Origin: Weeksella massiliensis
Lineage (GTDB): Bacteria; Bacteroidota; Bacteroidia; Flavobacteriales; Weeksellaceae
Direction of reading: 5' to 3'
DNA: 64,000 nucleotides
NCBI GenBank assembly: GCA_000751595.1
Contig: CCMH01000009.1
Location: 186,001-250,000, forward strand
The notes beneath the pieces were generated by a model that saw only the letters and a program-made list of their open reading frames with translations, had not been told where the DNA came from and did no database searches. Each line of letters begins with the position of its first letter. The stretch's first letter is position 1. Shown piece by piece: positions 1 through 8,947 of this stretch. The translations under genes and the position numbers were made by a program.

Positions 1-1689
1 TTTCAGGTTCCTTTGAATGGAGGTAAAGCGGTTGAGGTACAAGATTACGCTTCTTTGGTAATCGATAAAAACAAATCCAAAGACGGGTCTAAAACGCTCA
101 GTACCGAAGAGGTGAAACTGCAACGTGTGTACGGAAAAGATTATTATCCGCAATATCCAGAATCGAATTTACAAATCTATAACGAGCTCAATTATCGTCA
201 TTGGGATACTTGGAACAATGGAGAATTTACGCACGTTTTTGTTCAAAATAAAGACATCAAAAAAGATATTTTGGCCGATGAACCTTTCTCTGCTACCGAA
301 TATATTTGGTCGCCAAATGCCGATAAGGTTTTGTATGTATCGAAAAAGAAATTCGGAACCGATTATGCGTTGAGTACCAATACTGATATTTATGCGTATG
401 ACTTGGCTACAGGAAAAACCGAAAATCTTACCGAAGGAAAGATGGGGTATGATACGGCGCCAAGTTTTTCATCACAAAATGACTTTGCTTTTTTATCTAT
501 GGAACATGATGGATATGAAGCAGATAAAAATGATTTGATTGTTCGTCGGGGAGATATAGAACTCAATTTAACCAAACATTGGGACGGAACAGTTTTCGGA
601 TATCAATGGAGTACAGACGGAAAGAAAATATATTTCAATGCGCCGGTAGGAGGAACGGTACAATTGTTTTCGGTTGACGTTAATTTCAAAACCAAAAACT
701 TACCAAAAATTACGCAAATTACCGATGGGCAATTTGATATTGCAGCGTTGCACGAAGTAGTTGGGGACAAGGCAATTGTGAGCAAAACCGATTTCAATCA
801 TGCGGCAGAATTGTACACAGTTGATTTAAAAACAGGAAAACTTTCTGTTTTAACTCGTGAAAATGAAGCTTTATTTAATTCTATTGAAAAAAGTGAAGTT
901 AAGAAAAGAATCGTAAAAACAACTGACGGAAAAGACATGGTTGTTTGGGTGGTATATCCGCCAAACTTCGATCCTACCAAAAAATATCCTACCTTATTAT
1001 ATTGTCAGGGAGGGCCACAATCGGCGCTTTCTCAGTTTTATTCTACCCGTTGGAATTTCCAATTGATGGCGGCGAATGGTTATATCGTGGTGGCACCAAA
1101 CCGAAGAGGAATGCCGGGGCATGGAGTAGAGTGGAATGAGCAAATCTCGAAAGATTGGGGTGGACAAGTGATGGATGATTATCTTTCTGCAATCGACGAT
1201 GTAGCCAAAGAAAGCTATGTGGACAATAAAAAATTAGGAGCCGTTGGAGCATCGTACGGTGGATATTCGGTATTTTATTTGGCTGGAATCCATAATGGAC
1301 GATTCAAAACTTTCATTTCGCACAATGGGGTTTTCAATCTGAAATCGATGTACGGAACAACCGAAGAATTGTTCTTTACCAATTGGGATGCTGGTGGTGC
1401 TTGGTGGGATACAAATAATGCTGCCGCACAGAAAACCTACAACCAATTCGATCCTAGTGCAACAGAAATGGTCAATAAATGGAATACGCCCATGTTGATT
1501 TATGTTGGTGGAAAAGATTACCGCGTACCGATGGGGCAAGGACAAGAAGCTTTTCAGGTGTTGCAACTAAAAGGGATAAAAAGTCGTTTGATCTATTTAC
1601 CCGAAGAAAATCACTGGGTGCTGAAACCTCAAAACTCATTGATTTGGCACAAAGAATTTTTCAAATGGTTGAAAGAAACCATGAACTAA
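1..1689 (+). CDS. S9 family prolyl oligopeptidase/DPP IV-like serine peptidase, 5' end outside window
   Basis: The reading frame is already open at base 1, so the N-terminus lies upstream; about 562 residues are visible. The first half is a WD-like beta-propeller ('YIWSPNADKVLYV', 'FGYQWSTDGKKIYF'). The second half is an alpha/beta hydrolase with the nucleophile elbow GASYGGYS (Ser codon 1252-1254), an Asp-bearing GGKDYRVP segment and the catalytic His in EENHW near the C-terminus. This is the order of S9 peptidases, which cleave short proline-containing peptides, usually in the periplasm of Bacteroidota. The signal peptide cannot be seen. A hairpin terminator follows 13 bases after the stop. 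S9B (DPP IV) or S9C are both possible; the family call is secure and the substrate is not. Confidence 0.93.
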   Translation, partial: FQVPLNGGKAVEVQDYASLVIDKNKSKDGSKTLSTEEVKLQRVYGKDYYPQYPESNLQIYNELNYRHWDTWNNGEFTHVFVQNKDIKKDILADEPFSATEYIWSPNADKVLYVSKKKFGTDYALSTNTDIYAYDLATGKTENLTEGKMGYDTAPSFSSQNDFAFLSMEHDGYEADKNDLIVRRGDIELNLTKHWDGTVFGYQWSTDGKKIYFNAPVGGTVQLFSVDVNFKTKNLPKITQITDGQFDIAALHEVVGDKAIVSKTDFNHAAELYTVDLKTGKLSVLTRENEALFNSIEKSEVKKRIVKTTDGKDMVVWVVYPPNFDPTKKYPTLLYCQGGPQSALSQFYSTRWNFQLMAANGYIVVAPNRRGMPGHGVEWNEQISKDWGGQVMDDYLSAIDDVAKESYVDNKKLGAVGASYGGYSVFYLAGIHNGRFKTFISHNGVFNLKSMYGTTEELFFTNWDAGGAWWDTNNAAAQKTYNQFDPSATEMVNKWNTPMLIYVGGKDYRVPMGQGQEAFQVLQLKGIKSRLIYLPEENHWVLKPQNSLIWHKEFFKWLKETMN

Positions 1690-1702
1690 AGAATATTTGA
1701 GA

Positions 1703-1728
1703 AAGGCTTACCATTGGTAAGCTTTTTT
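1703..1728 (+). terminator. Rho-independent terminator after the S9 peptidase
   Basis: Seven-base perfect stem (GCTTACC at 1706-1712, GGTAAGC at 1716-1722) with a three-base loop and a run of six T. Flanking A and T runs lengthen the stem. Confidence 0.85.
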
Positions 1729-1794
1729 CTTTTAAATTTGAGAGATATTGATTTTAGAAAGTTTTACCCTTTCCGAAATCATTAAAACTGCACT

Positions 1795-2505
1795 ATGAGT
1801 AGAGAAAATAACCGAATTTATTTTACCAACAGCCCTTTTAAGAATGGGCACAAAATCGTGGAATTTACCTGGAGAATGCATCTCGATGAGCATCTGAAAT
1901 TGTGGATGGATTTGCATTTAGAATCCGATAATTACGACGAAGAAGAAGAATACCAAGACGATGCCGATCTGATCGAAGATACCTCAGAAGAATACAGCGA
2001 TAAATCTTTATGGATCAATTTCAACCAATGTATTCTTTCGAGTTTTTATTGGAATAATAAAGGAATCGACCTCAATACAAAACAAGAAAAATTAGATTTC
2101 GATGATTTACCTGCTCAATTATTCCATATCGATCCGTTGCCAATTGATTTTCAACACCCCGAAAATTTAGCTTTCGGCATTGCTATGTTAGGAAATGACA
2201 CTTGTGCAGATCATGAAATTTCTTTCCTCAAACCATTCGATAACGACGAGTTGGGCGTGTACGACATCAAGTGGAAAGGCAAAGTTGCCAATACTCATTT
2301 TGGGGAACAAAGTTTCGATTATGAGTTTTATGTGTACATGAAAAGTATTCGTTTTGCCGGAGTTCATATCGACGCTTCGCTCGATAAAGACAAAGCTTTT
2401 GCTTTTATTCAAGAACGTTTTGTGCAAGGTGATGAGTTTGAGTTGGTAAGTTTGGATGAAATCAATGAAACTTATCGAGCAGTACTCAAACGAGAAATTT
2501 TATAA
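1795..2505 (+). CDS. Hypothetical acidic cytoplasmic protein, 236 aa
   Basis: I do not recognise a family. The protein has no signal peptide or membrane segment. A strongly acidic stretch (residues about 44-66, rich in Asp and Glu, 'DEEEEYQDDADLIED') is followed by a mixed alpha/beta region with aromatic-rich motifs ('FDYEFYVYMKSIRF'). It stands alone between two terminators, which suggests a single-gene transcript. Codon use looks like that of its neighbours, so there is no sign of recent transfer. The start ATG follows a 66-base leader after the upstream terminator. Confidence 0.75.
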   Translation: MSRENNRIYFTNSPFKNGHKIVEFTWRMHLDEHLKLWMDLHLESDNYDEEEEYQDDADLIEDTSEEYSDKSLWINFNQCILSSFYWNNKGIDLNTKQEKLDFDDLPAQLFHIDPLPIDFQHPENLAFGIAMLGNDTCADHEISFLKPFDNDELGVYDIKWKGKVANTHFGEQSFDYEFYVYMKSIRFAGVHIDASLDKDKAFAFIQERFVQGDEFELVSLDEINETYRAVLKREIL

Positions 2506-2559
2506 TAATTTCGATAGGATGTAATCTTTCGATAGAATTTATCATCCAATTATAAAAAC

Positions 2560-2597
2560 AAAACGGGCAACTCTTTTTGAGTTGCCCGTTTTGGTAT
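2560..2597. terminator. Bidirectional terminator between convergent genes
   Basis: Perfect 14-base stem (2560-2573 with 2579-2592) around a T5 loop. A-rich and T-rich flanks let it serve both the + strand hypothetical gene and the - strand Omp28-like gene. Confidence 0.85.
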
Positions 2598-2638
2598 AAA
2601 GGATGTGTATTGATTAATGTTGAGTAGAAAATCCTACC

Positions 2639-3763
2639 TTAATCAAAAGGTTGATCTTCACCTACTTTCGCTTTCTGCACATTGATCACGGCACGATTTT
2701 TAACTTGATTTCCGTTCCCCATTACAAAAGCCACTAAACTAAGATTGTTTGCATTGGTAACATTGGCTGGCAAAGTAACCGTAAATTTTCGGGTGTAAAC
2801 ATTTCCTTCTTTGATTTCTTCTTGCGGAATCACATCTCCGAAAATGTCGGTGTACGATTTTAGTAAAACGTGTTCTTGCGGGAAATCAGGAATCAATCTT
2901 GGCATCGCAGCATAGTTGCTTCCTGGATCACAAACAGCATTCGATCCTTCGAAATAATTCGTTTGATTATGTTTCAATCCATCTTCTAATAAATTCACAA
3001 CCAAACGCGCATCAGGCACACTGTTCGTTGCAAAGCCAACTTTCACTGTGATTTCTAATTGCTGACCATTTATTGTAGAATTAATTGCTAAACCTAAATT
3101 GCTCGCTTTGTTGAGGTATTCATCCATTTGTGGACGGTATAGCAAAGGATCGTTCGGGCAATTTGCTGTTTGGGTAAACTGGTTAAGGTCATAGATACGG
3201 TTGATTTTTCCTTTTGGTAATCCGTTCGCATTGTAATTATCAGGTGATTGCATTTGTTTACTGAACTCATATCGCCAAGGATCGGCCGGAATTCCGTCAC
3301 TATGTATCGCAATCGGAATAATGCGATCGCTGTATTCGGTAAGATAACGTAAAATAGTAACCATTCTCGGGCAATAGCCGCACCAAGTACCGGTGTAATC
3401 TTCTACCAAAACTTTGGTGGTGAACGATGAAATAGGCTTTTCGGTTACTGTAAATTTCTCTTGGTTGGATTTGATTCCGTTGAAAAGTGCATGCACTTTA
3501 TATTCTCCAGCTTCAGAAGGAGTAAAGGTTCTGCCTTCAATCGATTGCTCATTAACATAGTAAATTGCTTTTTCGCTTACGTCGCCTCCTAAATTAGATT
3601 GAGCAGTAAAGGATACCTCGTTTCCGAGCTGAATAGTTTTCGGATTTATGCTAAGAGAGAGCGTTTCGTCCGGAATTGGTTCTTCTGTTCCACAGCTCGA
3701 AAATGTAAGAATCGTCAAAAAAATGAGCGTGAAATTAGAAAAATAATAAAAAATTTTGTTCAT
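2639..3763 (-). CDS. Omp28-related thioredoxin-fold lipoprotein, 374 aa
   Basis: The N-terminus is a lipoprotein signal ending in FSSC, with the lipidated Cys at residue 24. Residues about 35-110 look like an Ig-like beta domain ('LSLSINPKTIQLGNEVSFTA'). From about residue 115 there is an Omp28-type thioredoxin-like domain with the active-site pair in TWCGYCPRM (Cys128 and Cys131). Omp28 proteins are surface or outer-membrane proteins of Bacteroidota of uncertain function; a thiol-disulfide role is inferred from CxxC. The gene is divergent, 52 bases away, from a TlpA-like thioredoxin gene, and a second Omp28 protein lies 2.3 kb away. It lacks a T9SS tail, unlike that paralog. A GGTAGGA motif copy touches its stop codon. 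Confidence 0.9.
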   Translation of the reverse strand: MNKIFYYFSNFTLIFLTILTFSSCGTEEPIPDETLSLSINPKTIQLGNEVSFTAQSNLGGDVSEKAIYYVNEQSIEGRTFTPSEAGEYKVHALFNGIKSNQEKFTVTEKPISSFTTKVLVEDYTGTWCGYCPRMVTILRYLTEYSDRIIPIAIHSDGIPADPWRYEFSKQMQSPDNYNANGLPKGKINRIYDLNQFTQTANCPNDPLLYRPQMDEYLNKASNLGLAINSTINGQQLEITVKVGFATNSVPDARLVVNLLEDGLKHNQTNYFEGSNAVCDPGSNYAAMPRLIPDFPQEHVLLKSYTDIFGDVIPQEEIKEGNVYTRKFTVTLPANVTNANNLSLVAFVMGNGNQVKNRAVINVQKAKVGEDQPFD

Positions 3764-3815
3764 GTGTGTTAATTTTAATTAATTTAGTGTTTAATTGTAT
3801 TAAAATATAAAACTA

Positions 3816-4304
3816 ATGAAAAAAAAATTATTCTGTTTGGTTTTTTCTTTTTTTGTGTGGACGGCTTTTGCACAGAAAGCAGAATTCCCGGCTGCGCCGA
3901 TTAAAGATTTACAAGGCAAGACAGTCGATTTACGAGAACTTTCTACAGACGACAAACCTATGGTGGTCGCATTTTGGGCAACTTGGTGCGGACCATGTAT
4001 CCAAGAATTGAACGCGATTAGCGATCATATGGACGATTGGCAAAGTGAAACGCCTTTCGATTTCTATGCTGTTTCTTTAGACGATTCTAAAACAGTCGGG
4101 CGCGTAAATCCGATGGTGAATGGGAAAGGTTGGGATTTCAATATCTTGCTGGATACTAATAACGACCTGAAACGTTTACTCAACATTTCTTCGCCACCGT
4201 ATGTTGTGATTGTGAAAAACAAAGAAATTGTGTATCGTCATGTAGGATATCAGCCAGGTTCTGAAGTGGAACTGTACGAACACATCAAAGAATTTTCTAA
4301 ATAA
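3816..4304 (+). CDS. TlpA-like periplasmic thioredoxin, 162 aa
   Basis: A signal peptide (cleavage probably after FAQ, residue 20) precedes a single thioredoxin/AhpC-like domain. The redox motif is FWATWCGPC with Cys58 and Cys61, and a cis-Pro region is visible as SSPPYVV. Proteins of this type reduce or oxidise exported thiols, for example in cytochrome c maturation. It heads a probable three-gene operon with the DUF6029 barrel (31-base gap) and the T9SS Omp28 protein (50-base gap). The start ATG directly precedes a Lys-rich n-region, as expected of a signal peptide. Confidence 0.93.
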   Translation: MKKKLFCLVFSFFVWTAFAQKAEFPAAPIKDLQGKTVDLRELSTDDKPMVVAFWATWCGPCIQELNAISDHMDDWQSETPFDFYAVSLDDSKTVGRVNPMVNGKGWDFNILLDTNNDLKRLLNISSPPYVVIVKNKEIVYRHVGYQPGSEVELYEHIKEFSK

Positions 4305-4335
4305 AAAAACACATTGCTACTTTACAAATTAACAC

Positions 4336-5997
4336 ATGAAAAAATCTCTACTCTTATTATCGGTGGTTTTCCCATCGATATCTCTTTTGGCACAAGTAGA
4401 TCTTGGACCGGGTTCATTGACCGGAAGTATCGAGTCTACAGGACAATGGTATCAAGATGATAAAGACCTCAACTTCGAGCAACCCGACGATCCTTTTCGA
4501 TCTAATAATTATATCAAATTTGATTATACATTAGGAAAATTTTCGGCCGGTATGCAATATGAGGCTTATCTACCTTCTGCTTTGTTGGGCTATTCAGAAA
4601 AATTAAATGACAATAAAATAGCTACGTATTATTTCCGATACAAAGGCGAGAAATTAGATGTTACGGCAGGTAATTTCTATGATCAGTTCGGGAGTGGTTT
4701 GGTTTACCGTAGTTGGGAAGATCGACAAATCGGGATCAATAATAGTATGCGAGGAGTTCGTGTAGCCTACACGCCGAATGATTTCACAACCTTGAAAGGA
4801 ATTATCGGAAATCAACGCATTGGGTTCGAAACCTCTGCCGGAACTATCGGTGGTTTGGATTTGGAAACGAATCTTTTACGCATGTTCAATTCGGAGTCGA
4901 ATAGTACCTTGAATTTAGGCTTGAGTTATGTCGGACAACATGAGTCGTACACTGGGGCAATAGAAGATTTTCCACAGAACGCCAGTAATTTTTCTACCCG
5001 CTTAGGTTATTCAGGAAACAGTGGTTTCTACGGAAATGTAGAATATATCCACAAAGGAGAACAACCGGTTTTATCTGCGGGCGTACCCTCTGAAAAGTAT
5101 TATGACGGAAATGCTTTATTGGTCAATACCGGATATTCTACCCGAGGATTTGGTGTAAATGCAACTTTCCGACGATTAGAAAATATGGGAATGTATTCTG
5201 AGCGCGCATTGAGTGAGCCTTCAGCGAATGTATACAACGAAGGAATCGTGAATTATATCCCGGCACTTACCCGACAACACGATTATTTGTTGACCAACAT
5301 TTATGTCTATCAGGCACAGCCGAATATCAACTTCGAGAAAGAAGAAGCTGGTGAAATCGGTGGGCAGCTCGATTTGTATTACAACTTTAAGAAAGGAAGT
5401 GCACTTGGTGGAAAGTACGGAACAAAGTTAGCCGTAAATGCTTCGTATTGGAATGGGTTGAAAGCTAATTTTGATGGCGATTATTACGGTACAAAATATT
5501 TCGATTTTGGTAAAAAGTTCTTCCATGATGTCAATTTCGAAATCAATAAAAAATGGACAGATAAATTTTCGATGATTTTTACGTATGCCAATGTTTATTA
5601 TAACAAAGGAATTGTAGAAGGAGGAAATTATTCATCTATTTTATCGAATGTTGTGGTCGGAGATTTCTTGTACAAACTCAATCCGAAAAATTCGGTTCGT
5701 TTCGAGTTACAACACCTTCAGACCAAACGCGATCGAAAAAACTGGGCAGCAGCTTTAGTAGAATATAATTTCAATTACAATTGGAATTTCTATCTATCCG
5801 ATACTTATAATTATGGAAATGATGACAAAGATAAACGCTTTCATTATTACAGTGTAGGAGGAAGTTACTCGAAAGAATCGACCCGTGTTGCCTTGAATTA
5901 TGGACGTCAGCGTGGAGGATTGATTTGTGTAGGAGGCGTTTGTCGTTTCGTACCCGAAAATACAGGACTTACAGTTTCATTGTATCAATCATTCTAA
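4336..5997 (+). CDS. DUF6029 family outer-membrane beta-barrel protein, 553 aa
   Basis: A signal peptide of about 20 residues ending LLAQ is followed by a protein dominated by alternating aromatic/polar beta strands, ending in an aromatic Phe (YQSF), as in outer-membrane barrels. The N-terminal block (GSLTGSIESTGQWYQDD, then NNYIKFDYTLGKFSAG) fits DUF6029. Close to the C-terminus is a CVGGVC segment, a CX4C pair in an otherwise Cys-poor protein. The gene is sandwiched between a TlpA-like thioredoxin and an Omp28 thioredoxin-fold protein, so a disulfide relay to or through the barrel is an attractive inference. Function is not established for the family as far as I know. Confidence 0.88.
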   Translation: MKKSLLLLSVVFPSISLLAQVDLGPGSLTGSIESTGQWYQDDKDLNFEQPDDPFRSNNYIKFDYTLGKFSAGMQYEAYLPSALLGYSEKLNDNKIATYYFRYKGEKLDVTAGNFYDQFGSGLVYRSWEDRQIGINNSMRGVRVAYTPNDFTTLKGIIGNQRIGFETSAGTIGGLDLETNLLRMFNSESNSTLNLGLSYVGQHESYTGAIEDFPQNASNFSTRLGYSGNSGFYGNVEYIHKGEQPVLSAGVPSEKYYDGNALLVNTGYSTRGFGVNATFRRLENMGMYSERALSEPSANVYNEGIVNYIPALTRQHDYLLTNIYVYQAQPNINFEKEEAGEIGGQLDLYYNFKKGSALGGKYGTKLAVNASYWNGLKANFDGDYYGTKYFDFGKKFFHDVNFEINKKWTDKFSMIFTYANVYYNKGIVEGGNYSSILSNVVVGDFLYKLNPKNSVRFELQHLQTKRDRKNWAAALVEYNFNYNWNFYLSDTYNYGNDDKDKRFHYYSVGGSYSKESTRVALNYGRQRGGLICVGGVCRFVPENTGLTVSLYQSF

Positions 5998-6047
5998 TCG
6001 ACGTTTTATTATATCCTAAAGAAAACCATTTATTAATACACAACAAT

Positions 6048-7721
6048 ATGAAAAAAAACTTTACAAACTACTTGGTAGCATTTTTGTTACCAGCGGCAGC
6101 TTTTGGCCAAACGATTGTGAGTACCACAGCCGAAAACAAGAAAGTTGTCTTGGAAGAATTCACAGGAGTTAACTGTGGATACTGTCCCGATGGACATGCT
6201 ATTGCGAAAGCAATACAAGAAGCCAATCCTGGAAAAGTATTTTTAATTAATATTCACCAAGGCGGTTATGCGAATGCCACGCCCGATTTCAGAACCCAAT
6301 ATGGGAATGCTATTGCGAGTCAGAGTGGGCTTAATGGTTATCCTTCGGGGACAGTAAACCGTCATGTGTTTACGAATCCAGCGCCAATGACTGCAGGTAG
6401 AACAGCATTGGGTCGTGGTGGTTGGACTTCAGCTTCAACCCAAATTTTGGCTCAACCTTCGTATGTGAATTTAGCTGTTGAAGCATCATTGAATGTGAGC
6501 ACGCGTGAATTGGTGGTGCATGTAGAGGCTTATTATACCGGAAACAGTCCTCAAGCGACCAATAAGCTCAACGTTGCAGTGTTACAAAATAATACCAAAG
6601 GACCACAAGCAGGTGGTGGACAAGGAAGTAACTATCTGCATATGCATCGTTTAATTGACTTGATTACCGGACAATGGGGTGAAGATATCAAGACTACTAC
6701 TGCAGGTTCTTTTATCGATAGAACGTTCACGGTAACTTTACCAGAGGCGCATAACAATATTCCTATTAAGTTAGATGATATCGAGTTGGTTGCGTTTGTA
6801 GCAGAAGGAAACGAAGAGATTATGACGGGTGCGGGAACCTTACCTGATTTTACAGGGATTACGATTGCTAATGATATTCAGATAAATTCTATCGAAACTA
6901 TTTTACCAAACTGTACTGGGAAAGTTAATCCAGTTTTCGAAATTAAAAATAACGGACAAAATACTTTGACTTCTTTGCCGATTACTTACAAGATCAATGG
7001 TGAAACTCATACCTATACTTGGACCGGAGAATTGAAAGCATTACATCTCGCAACAGTAGAATTGCCAGAAACTACTTTTGCTGTAGCTGAAAATAATACC
7101 GTTGAGGTAATTTTACCCAACGATGAGGACAATACCAATAATACTATCAGTACCAGTTTTGTGAGTGCGAAAGTGGCGTCTAATTCATTGACTTTGACCT
7201 TGAACACAGATCAATACGGAATAGAAGCGTCATGGAAGATTCTAAATTCTGCCGGAACGGTTGTGTATGAAGGAAAGAACTACGGTAATAATCAAACATA
7301 TACCATTCCGATCCAATTAGAAGGTGAAGATTGCTTCCAGTTTCAATTAATAGATGCGTACGGAGATGGTGGGAAAGCTGTAAAGTTAGTCGATCACAAT
7401 GGCGTAGTTCTTTATCAGACGTCTGGTAATTACGGAAAAGGTGCAACAGTAAATTTCTCTTCGGATGGTACGATGTCAACAGCAGAATTTGGTAAAAAAG
7501 GTTTAGAGGTTTATCCGAATCCTTCGACCGGAATTGTCCATGTAGATCTGAAAACGAAAGCACAAATTGAAGTCATGGATTTGGCTGGACGTAAATTGTA
7601 CAACCAAGAACACAACTCGGGTAAAGCGACACTTGATTTGAGTGGTTTTGGTAAAGGAACGTATGTTGTGAAAATCAACGACGGTACTTCTACTTCGACC
7701 AAGAAAGTCATCATCAAATAA
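6048..7721 (+). CDS. Omp28-related protein with T9SS type A sorting domain, 557 aa
   Basis: I choose the ATG at 6048, not the longer upstream frame, because it gives a clean signal peptide ending AAAFGQ at residue 21. Domains in order: Omp28/thioredoxin-like with NCGYCPDGH (Cys43 and Cys46); a CARDB-like beta domain from 'CTGKVNPVFEIKNNGQNTL'; a further beta domain ('GEDCFQFQLIDAYGDGG'); and a C-terminal T9SS type A domain starting VYPNPSTG and ending KKVIIK. It should be exported by Sec and carried across the outer membrane by the type IX system to the cell surface or medium. It is the last gene of the TlpA-DUF6029-Omp28 operon. Confidence 0.92.
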   Translation: MKKNFTNYLVAFLLPAAAFGQTIVSTTAENKKVVLEEFTGVNCGYCPDGHAIAKAIQEANPGKVFLINIHQGGYANATPDFRTQYGNAIASQSGLNGYPSGTVNRHVFTNPAPMTAGRTALGRGGWTSASTQILAQPSYVNLAVEASLNVSTRELVVHVEAYYTGNSPQATNKLNVAVLQNNTKGPQAGGGQGSNYLHMHRLIDLITGQWGEDIKTTTAGSFIDRTFTVTLPEAHNNIPIKLDDIELVAFVAEGNEEIMTGAGTLPDFTGITIANDIQINSIETILPNCTGKVNPVFEIKNNGQNTLTSLPITYKINGETHTYTWTGELKALHLATVELPETTFAVAENNTVEVILPNDEDNTNNTISTSFVSAKVASNSLTLTLNTDQYGIEASWKILNSAGTVVYEGKNYGNNQTYTIPIQLEGEDCFQFQLIDAYGDGGKAVKLVDHNGVVLYQTSGNYGKGATVNFSSDGTMSTAEFGKKGLEVYPNPSTGIVHVDLKTKAQIEVMDLAGRKLYNQEHNSGKATLDLSGFGKGTYVVKINDGTSTSTKKVIIK

Positions 7722-7731
7722 CAAAAACTTT

Positions 7732-7765
7732 TATCAAGTGGTGGAGAAAATCTCGACCACTTGAT
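7732..7765 (+). terminator. Probable terminator hairpin after the Omp28 operon
   Basis: Fifteen-base arms (7732-7746 and 7751-7765) pair with one mismatch, followed by a short T-rich stretch. It separates the operon from the next T9SS gene. Confidence 0.6.
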
Positions 7766-7783
7766 TTATTAACACTTTATATT

Positions 7784-8533
7784 ATGAAAAAATTTTTAGT
7801 ACTCACCTCGTTCCTATCTTTGGTAGGATTTAGCCAAGCTCAGAACCAGAAATTCACGGTTTCTAATTTAGCTGGCGAAGAATATGTTAATAATTCGGTA
7901 CATGTTTTTAATATAGTAGGTGATATGAGTCAGGAAATTACAGACGATATCAAATTATACTATGTAGTGAAAAATACCGGAGGCGAAACGATTATCGCGG
8001 CAGGAGAAGTTATCGAAATGACCAATGCAGATGGTGAATTGGCACAATTCTGTTTCGGTGGTGATTGTTATTATCCTGTATTCAAAGATTATTTTTACCC
8101 AAATAATGGCGCACATATCGCACCAGGAGAGGTACAAAGTATGCACGATTATTTTGCCAACTTCGAGGGTGGAAGCGATTTGGTAGAATATAAATTCCGT
8201 TTCTTACAATTGGATGCCAACGGACAAGAAATCCCCAACACTTCTTTTTACCTAACGTATCGTTATGAGAAAAACATGGGCGTGAGCGATGTAAATTCTT
8301 CTATCTCTATTGCAGAAGTAAGCCCAACGGTAGCCAAAGATTTTACAACGGTTAACCTTAAAGAAAATGCACAAGCAAAAATTCTTACGACAACTGGACA
8401 GTTGATTAAAACAGTTGAACTGAAAGCCGGAAAATCGAATCTAAGTTTAGCTGGTTTAGCCAAAGGCGTTTATTATTTACAATTCAATGGAGTTTCTGGG
8501 AAAACCACAACTTCTAAAATCCTTGTGAAATAA
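7784..8533 (+). CDS. Secreted protein with T9SS type A sorting domain, 249 aa
   Basis: The signal peptide is MKKFLVLTSFLSLVGFSQAQ. The middle region (about residues 21-165) is a single beta-rich domain of unknown function with a Cys pair in FCFGGDCYYPVF. The C-terminal 75 residues form a short T9SS type A domain, recognisable by 'LSLAGLAKGVYYLQF' and the basic end TTSKILVK. It lies just downstream of the Omp28 operon on the same strand, but a hairpin lies between, so it may have its own transcript. The substrate or binding partner is unknown. Confidence 0.85.
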   Translation: MKKFLVLTSFLSLVGFSQAQNQKFTVSNLAGEEYVNNSVHVFNIVGDMSQEITDDIKLYYVVKNTGGETIIAAGEVIEMTNADGELAQFCFGGDCYYPVFKDYFYPNNGAHIAPGEVQSMHDYFANFEGGSDLVEYKFRFLQLDANGQEIPNTSFYLTYRYEKNMGVSDVNSSISIAEVSPTVAKDFTTVNLKENAQAKILTTTGQLIKTVELKAGKSNLSLAGLAKGVYYLQFNGVSGKTTTSKILVK

Positions 8534-8557
8534 TTTTTATCGAAATAATCCTCAATA

Positions 8558-8590
8558 AAAAAAGTCCACCAAACGGTGGACTTTTTTATT
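8558..8590. terminator. Bidirectional terminator
   Basis: GTCCACC (8564-8570) pairs with GGTGGAC (8575-8581), AAAC loop, with A and T runs extending both arms to 13 bases. It sits between convergent genes and can serve both. Confidence 0.9.
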
Positions 8591-8608
8591 AGGTTATCCA
8601 TTTACTTT

Positions 8609-8893
8609 TTATGGATTGAGTTTGGCTAATTTCTTACGATTTGCAAACGCAACCACTAATCCTGCTGCTAACAAATAAGGAATATAATCGTTGATCGGTA
8701 ATCCTGGTTCTTGATCGTCCGCATCACCTATTTCTCCATTTTCACCCGGATCGACGACTCCTTCTGCTTTGCTGAAAAAGCTAAATCCTTCTTCTTCACC
8801 TTCTTGATTATCGCTCTTGAAGATTTGCGCATTCGCTGTAAAGAATAATCCTGCAACGAAAAGTACGGTAAGTTTTAATTTATTGATGTTCAT
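8609..8893 (-). CDS. Small exported protein with PID-CTERM-like C-terminal sorting signal, 94 aa
   Basis: Residues 1-22 are a signal peptide ending TANAQ. A short acidic Glu/Asp/Gly-rich segment follows. The tail has three parts: EPGLPIND, then a hydrophobic helix (YIPYLLAAGLVVAFA), then a basic cluster NRKKLAKLNP. This matches the layout of the PID-CTERM type sorting signals of Bacteroidota (PGxPID, membrane helix, Lys/Arg end), which resemble exosortase/archaeosortase targets. No sortase-like enzyme is visible in the window. The gene is downstream of the 984-aa T9SS protein on the same strand, with a hairpin between them. The family call rests on pattern memory; the tripartite structure itself is plain. 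Confidence 0.7.
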   Translation of the reverse strand: MNINKLKLTVLFVAGLFFTANAQIFKSDNQEGEEEGFSFFSKAEGVVDPGENGEIGDADDQEPGLPINDYIPYLLAAGLVVAFANRKKLAKLNP

Positions 8894-8910
8894 TTTATAA
8901 AGATTTAAAA

Positions 8911-8934
8911 GAAGAGTATCCGAAAATACTCTTC
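8911..8934 (-). terminator. Hairpin between the T9SS protein and the small exported protein
   Basis: Perfect nine-base stem (8911-8919 with 8926-8934), six-base loop. On the - strand it is followed by a T-rich tract, so it can terminate the large T9SS gene or attenuate read-through into the 94-aa gene. Confidence 0.6.
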
Positions 8935-8947
8935 AAGGTTAGTATTC

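Noticed and set aside
5925-6047. 41-residue N-terminal extension of the T9SS Omp28 protein
   Set aside because: It overlaps the DUF6029 gene and would bury the signal peptide that begins at 6048.
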